From contig DASPTT010000146.1 in assembly GCA_035623275.1 (NCBI GenBank), forward strand, positions 1 through 14,277: 14,277 nucleotides of DNA, in the 5' to 3' direction. Under the pieces are notes generated by a model that had not been told where the DNA came from, did not search any database, and saw only the letters and a list, made by a program, of their open reading frames with translations. Below are positions 13,680-14,277 of the stretch, in pieces; position 1 is the stretch's first letter; each line of letters starts with the position of its first letter. The position numbers and the translations under genes are program-made. Origin of the DNA: DASPTT01 sp035623275. Lineage in GTDB: Bacteria; Actinomycetota; Acidimicrobiia; Acidimicrobiales; UBA8190.

Positions 13680-14277
13680 ATGAAGCTTGGCTGCAACGCC
13701 GTGGGGTTCCGGCACCTGGAGCTGGAAGACGCGCTCGAGCGCGTGAGGCTCGCCGGGTTCGGGTACGTCGAGGTCGAGAGCAACCTGTCGTGGTGCTCGC
13801 ACGTCGACCCCTGGAACGACGATCCGGTGAAGTTCCGGCGCACGATCGAGCGCCTGGGGTTCACCGGCGTATCGGGGATGGGAAGCCATCGCGAGCTCAT
13901 CACCGATCCCGACGCGGTCCCCGACCTGCAGACGAGCATCCGCTGGGCCGCGGCGGCCGGCGTCCCCGTCGTGATCACCGGAGAGGGTCGGTGCCCCGAC
14001 GACCTCGCGCACGAGGCCGCACTCGGCATCATCAGGGAGCGTCTCACCGAGATCCTGCCCGTGGCGGAAGATTGCCGGGTGCTTCTGGCCATGGAGCCTC
14101 ACGGGACCATCTCGCTGTCGCCCATGGGGTTGGCGCGCATCATGAGTCTGGTCTCGTCCCCCTGGTTGGCGGTGAATTTCGACACGGCGAATCCGCACAG
14201 GGGCGACTACGTAGGAACGACGCGCGCCGGGTACGAGTGGAAGCTCGACCAGACGCGCCGGGGCGACGAGGTCGAGG
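13680..14277 (+). CDS. Xylose isomerase-like TIM-barrel sugar isomerase/epimerase (3' end outside window)
   Basis: The frame is open from ATG 13680 (GAGG five bases ahead) to the window end, giving 199 residues without a stop. It starts with the first barrel strand MKLGCNAVGF and continues with a helix and GYVEVESN. Metal ligands of the AP-endonuclease 2/xylose isomerase-like fold are visible: Glu in AMEPHG (E139) and Asp and His in NFDTANPHRGD (D168, H173). Relatives include hydroxypyruvate isomerase, inosose dehydratase (IolE), IolH and tagatose/psicose epimerases; the missing C-terminal third would be needed to choose. It follows the DUF6282-like gene by 14 bases and probably shares its message. 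Confidence 0.85.
   Translation, partial: MKLGCNAVGFRHLELEDALERVRLAGFGYVEVESNLSWCSHVDPWNDDPVKFRRTIERLGFTGVSGMGSHRELITDPDAVPDLQTSIRWAAAAGVPVVITGEGRCPDDLAHEAALGIIRERLTEILPVAEDCRVLLAMEPHGTISLSPMGLARIMSLVSSPWLAVNFDTANPHRGDYVGTTRAGYEWKLDQTRRGDEVE

Noticed and set aside
1..14277. tRNA, rRNA, CRISPR array, intact insertion sequence or attachment site
   Set aside because: No cloverleaf-like segment, no regularly spaced repeats and no transposase or integrase with catalytic residues were seen by eye.

Overview
The window is about 14.3 kb of very GC-rich DNA with strong G/C preference at third codon positions, frequent GTG starts, short gaps and 4-base start/stop overlaps. This suggests a high-GC actinobacterium; the lineage cannot be fixed from the sequence, though an environmental Acidimicrobiia-like organism would fit. 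I see no tRNA, rRNA, CRISPR array, intact mobile element, transporter or transcription factor.

Left edge (1-2340): the C-terminal part of a GNAT acetyltransferase converges on a minus-strand long-chain acyl-CoA synthetase (fadD type). Between that synthetase and the next minus-strand gene is a short stretch that looks like the decayed helix-turn-helix of a recombinase.

Block 1 (2269-8170): a minus-strand D-2-hydroxyacid dehydrogenase is divergent from a plus-strand run of five genes: a UxaA-type SAF small subunit, a UxaA/GarD/SuyB-type large subunit, an aldo/keto reductase, a zinc MDR dehydrogenase and a PFK-family sugar kinase. The first four plus-strand genes overlap or nearly overlap and look translationally coupled. 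A perfect 7-8-7 inverted repeat sits in the 70-base divergent promoter region. A stem-loop closes the block.

Block 2 (8232-11031): a minus-strand GH1 beta-glycosidase is divergent from a plus-strand, NAD- and metal-dependent GH4 glycosidase.

Block 3 (11194 to the right edge): a CoA-acylating methylmalonate/malonate-semialdehyde dehydrogenase, a DUF6282-like amidohydrolase with a full binuclear metal site, and a xylose-isomerase-like TIM-barrel enzyme cut by the window end. They are closely spaced and carry good ribosome binding sites.

Taken together this looks like a carbohydrate or sugar-acid catabolic locus. A plausible but unproven scheme is: glycoside cleavage (GH1, GH4), sugar oxidation (AKR, MDR), possible lactone hydrolysis (amidohydrolase), lyase or dehydratase step (UxaA pair), phosphorylation (PFK homologue), then C3 clean-up (2-hydroxyacid dehydrogenase, semialdehyde dehydrogenase). 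An alternative for the UxaA pair plus the 2-hydroxyacid dehydrogenase is a SuyAB/SlcC-like sulfolactate module. Several enzymes carry non-canonical active-site motifs (PFK, GH4, GH1, UxaA), so the substrate may be unusual.
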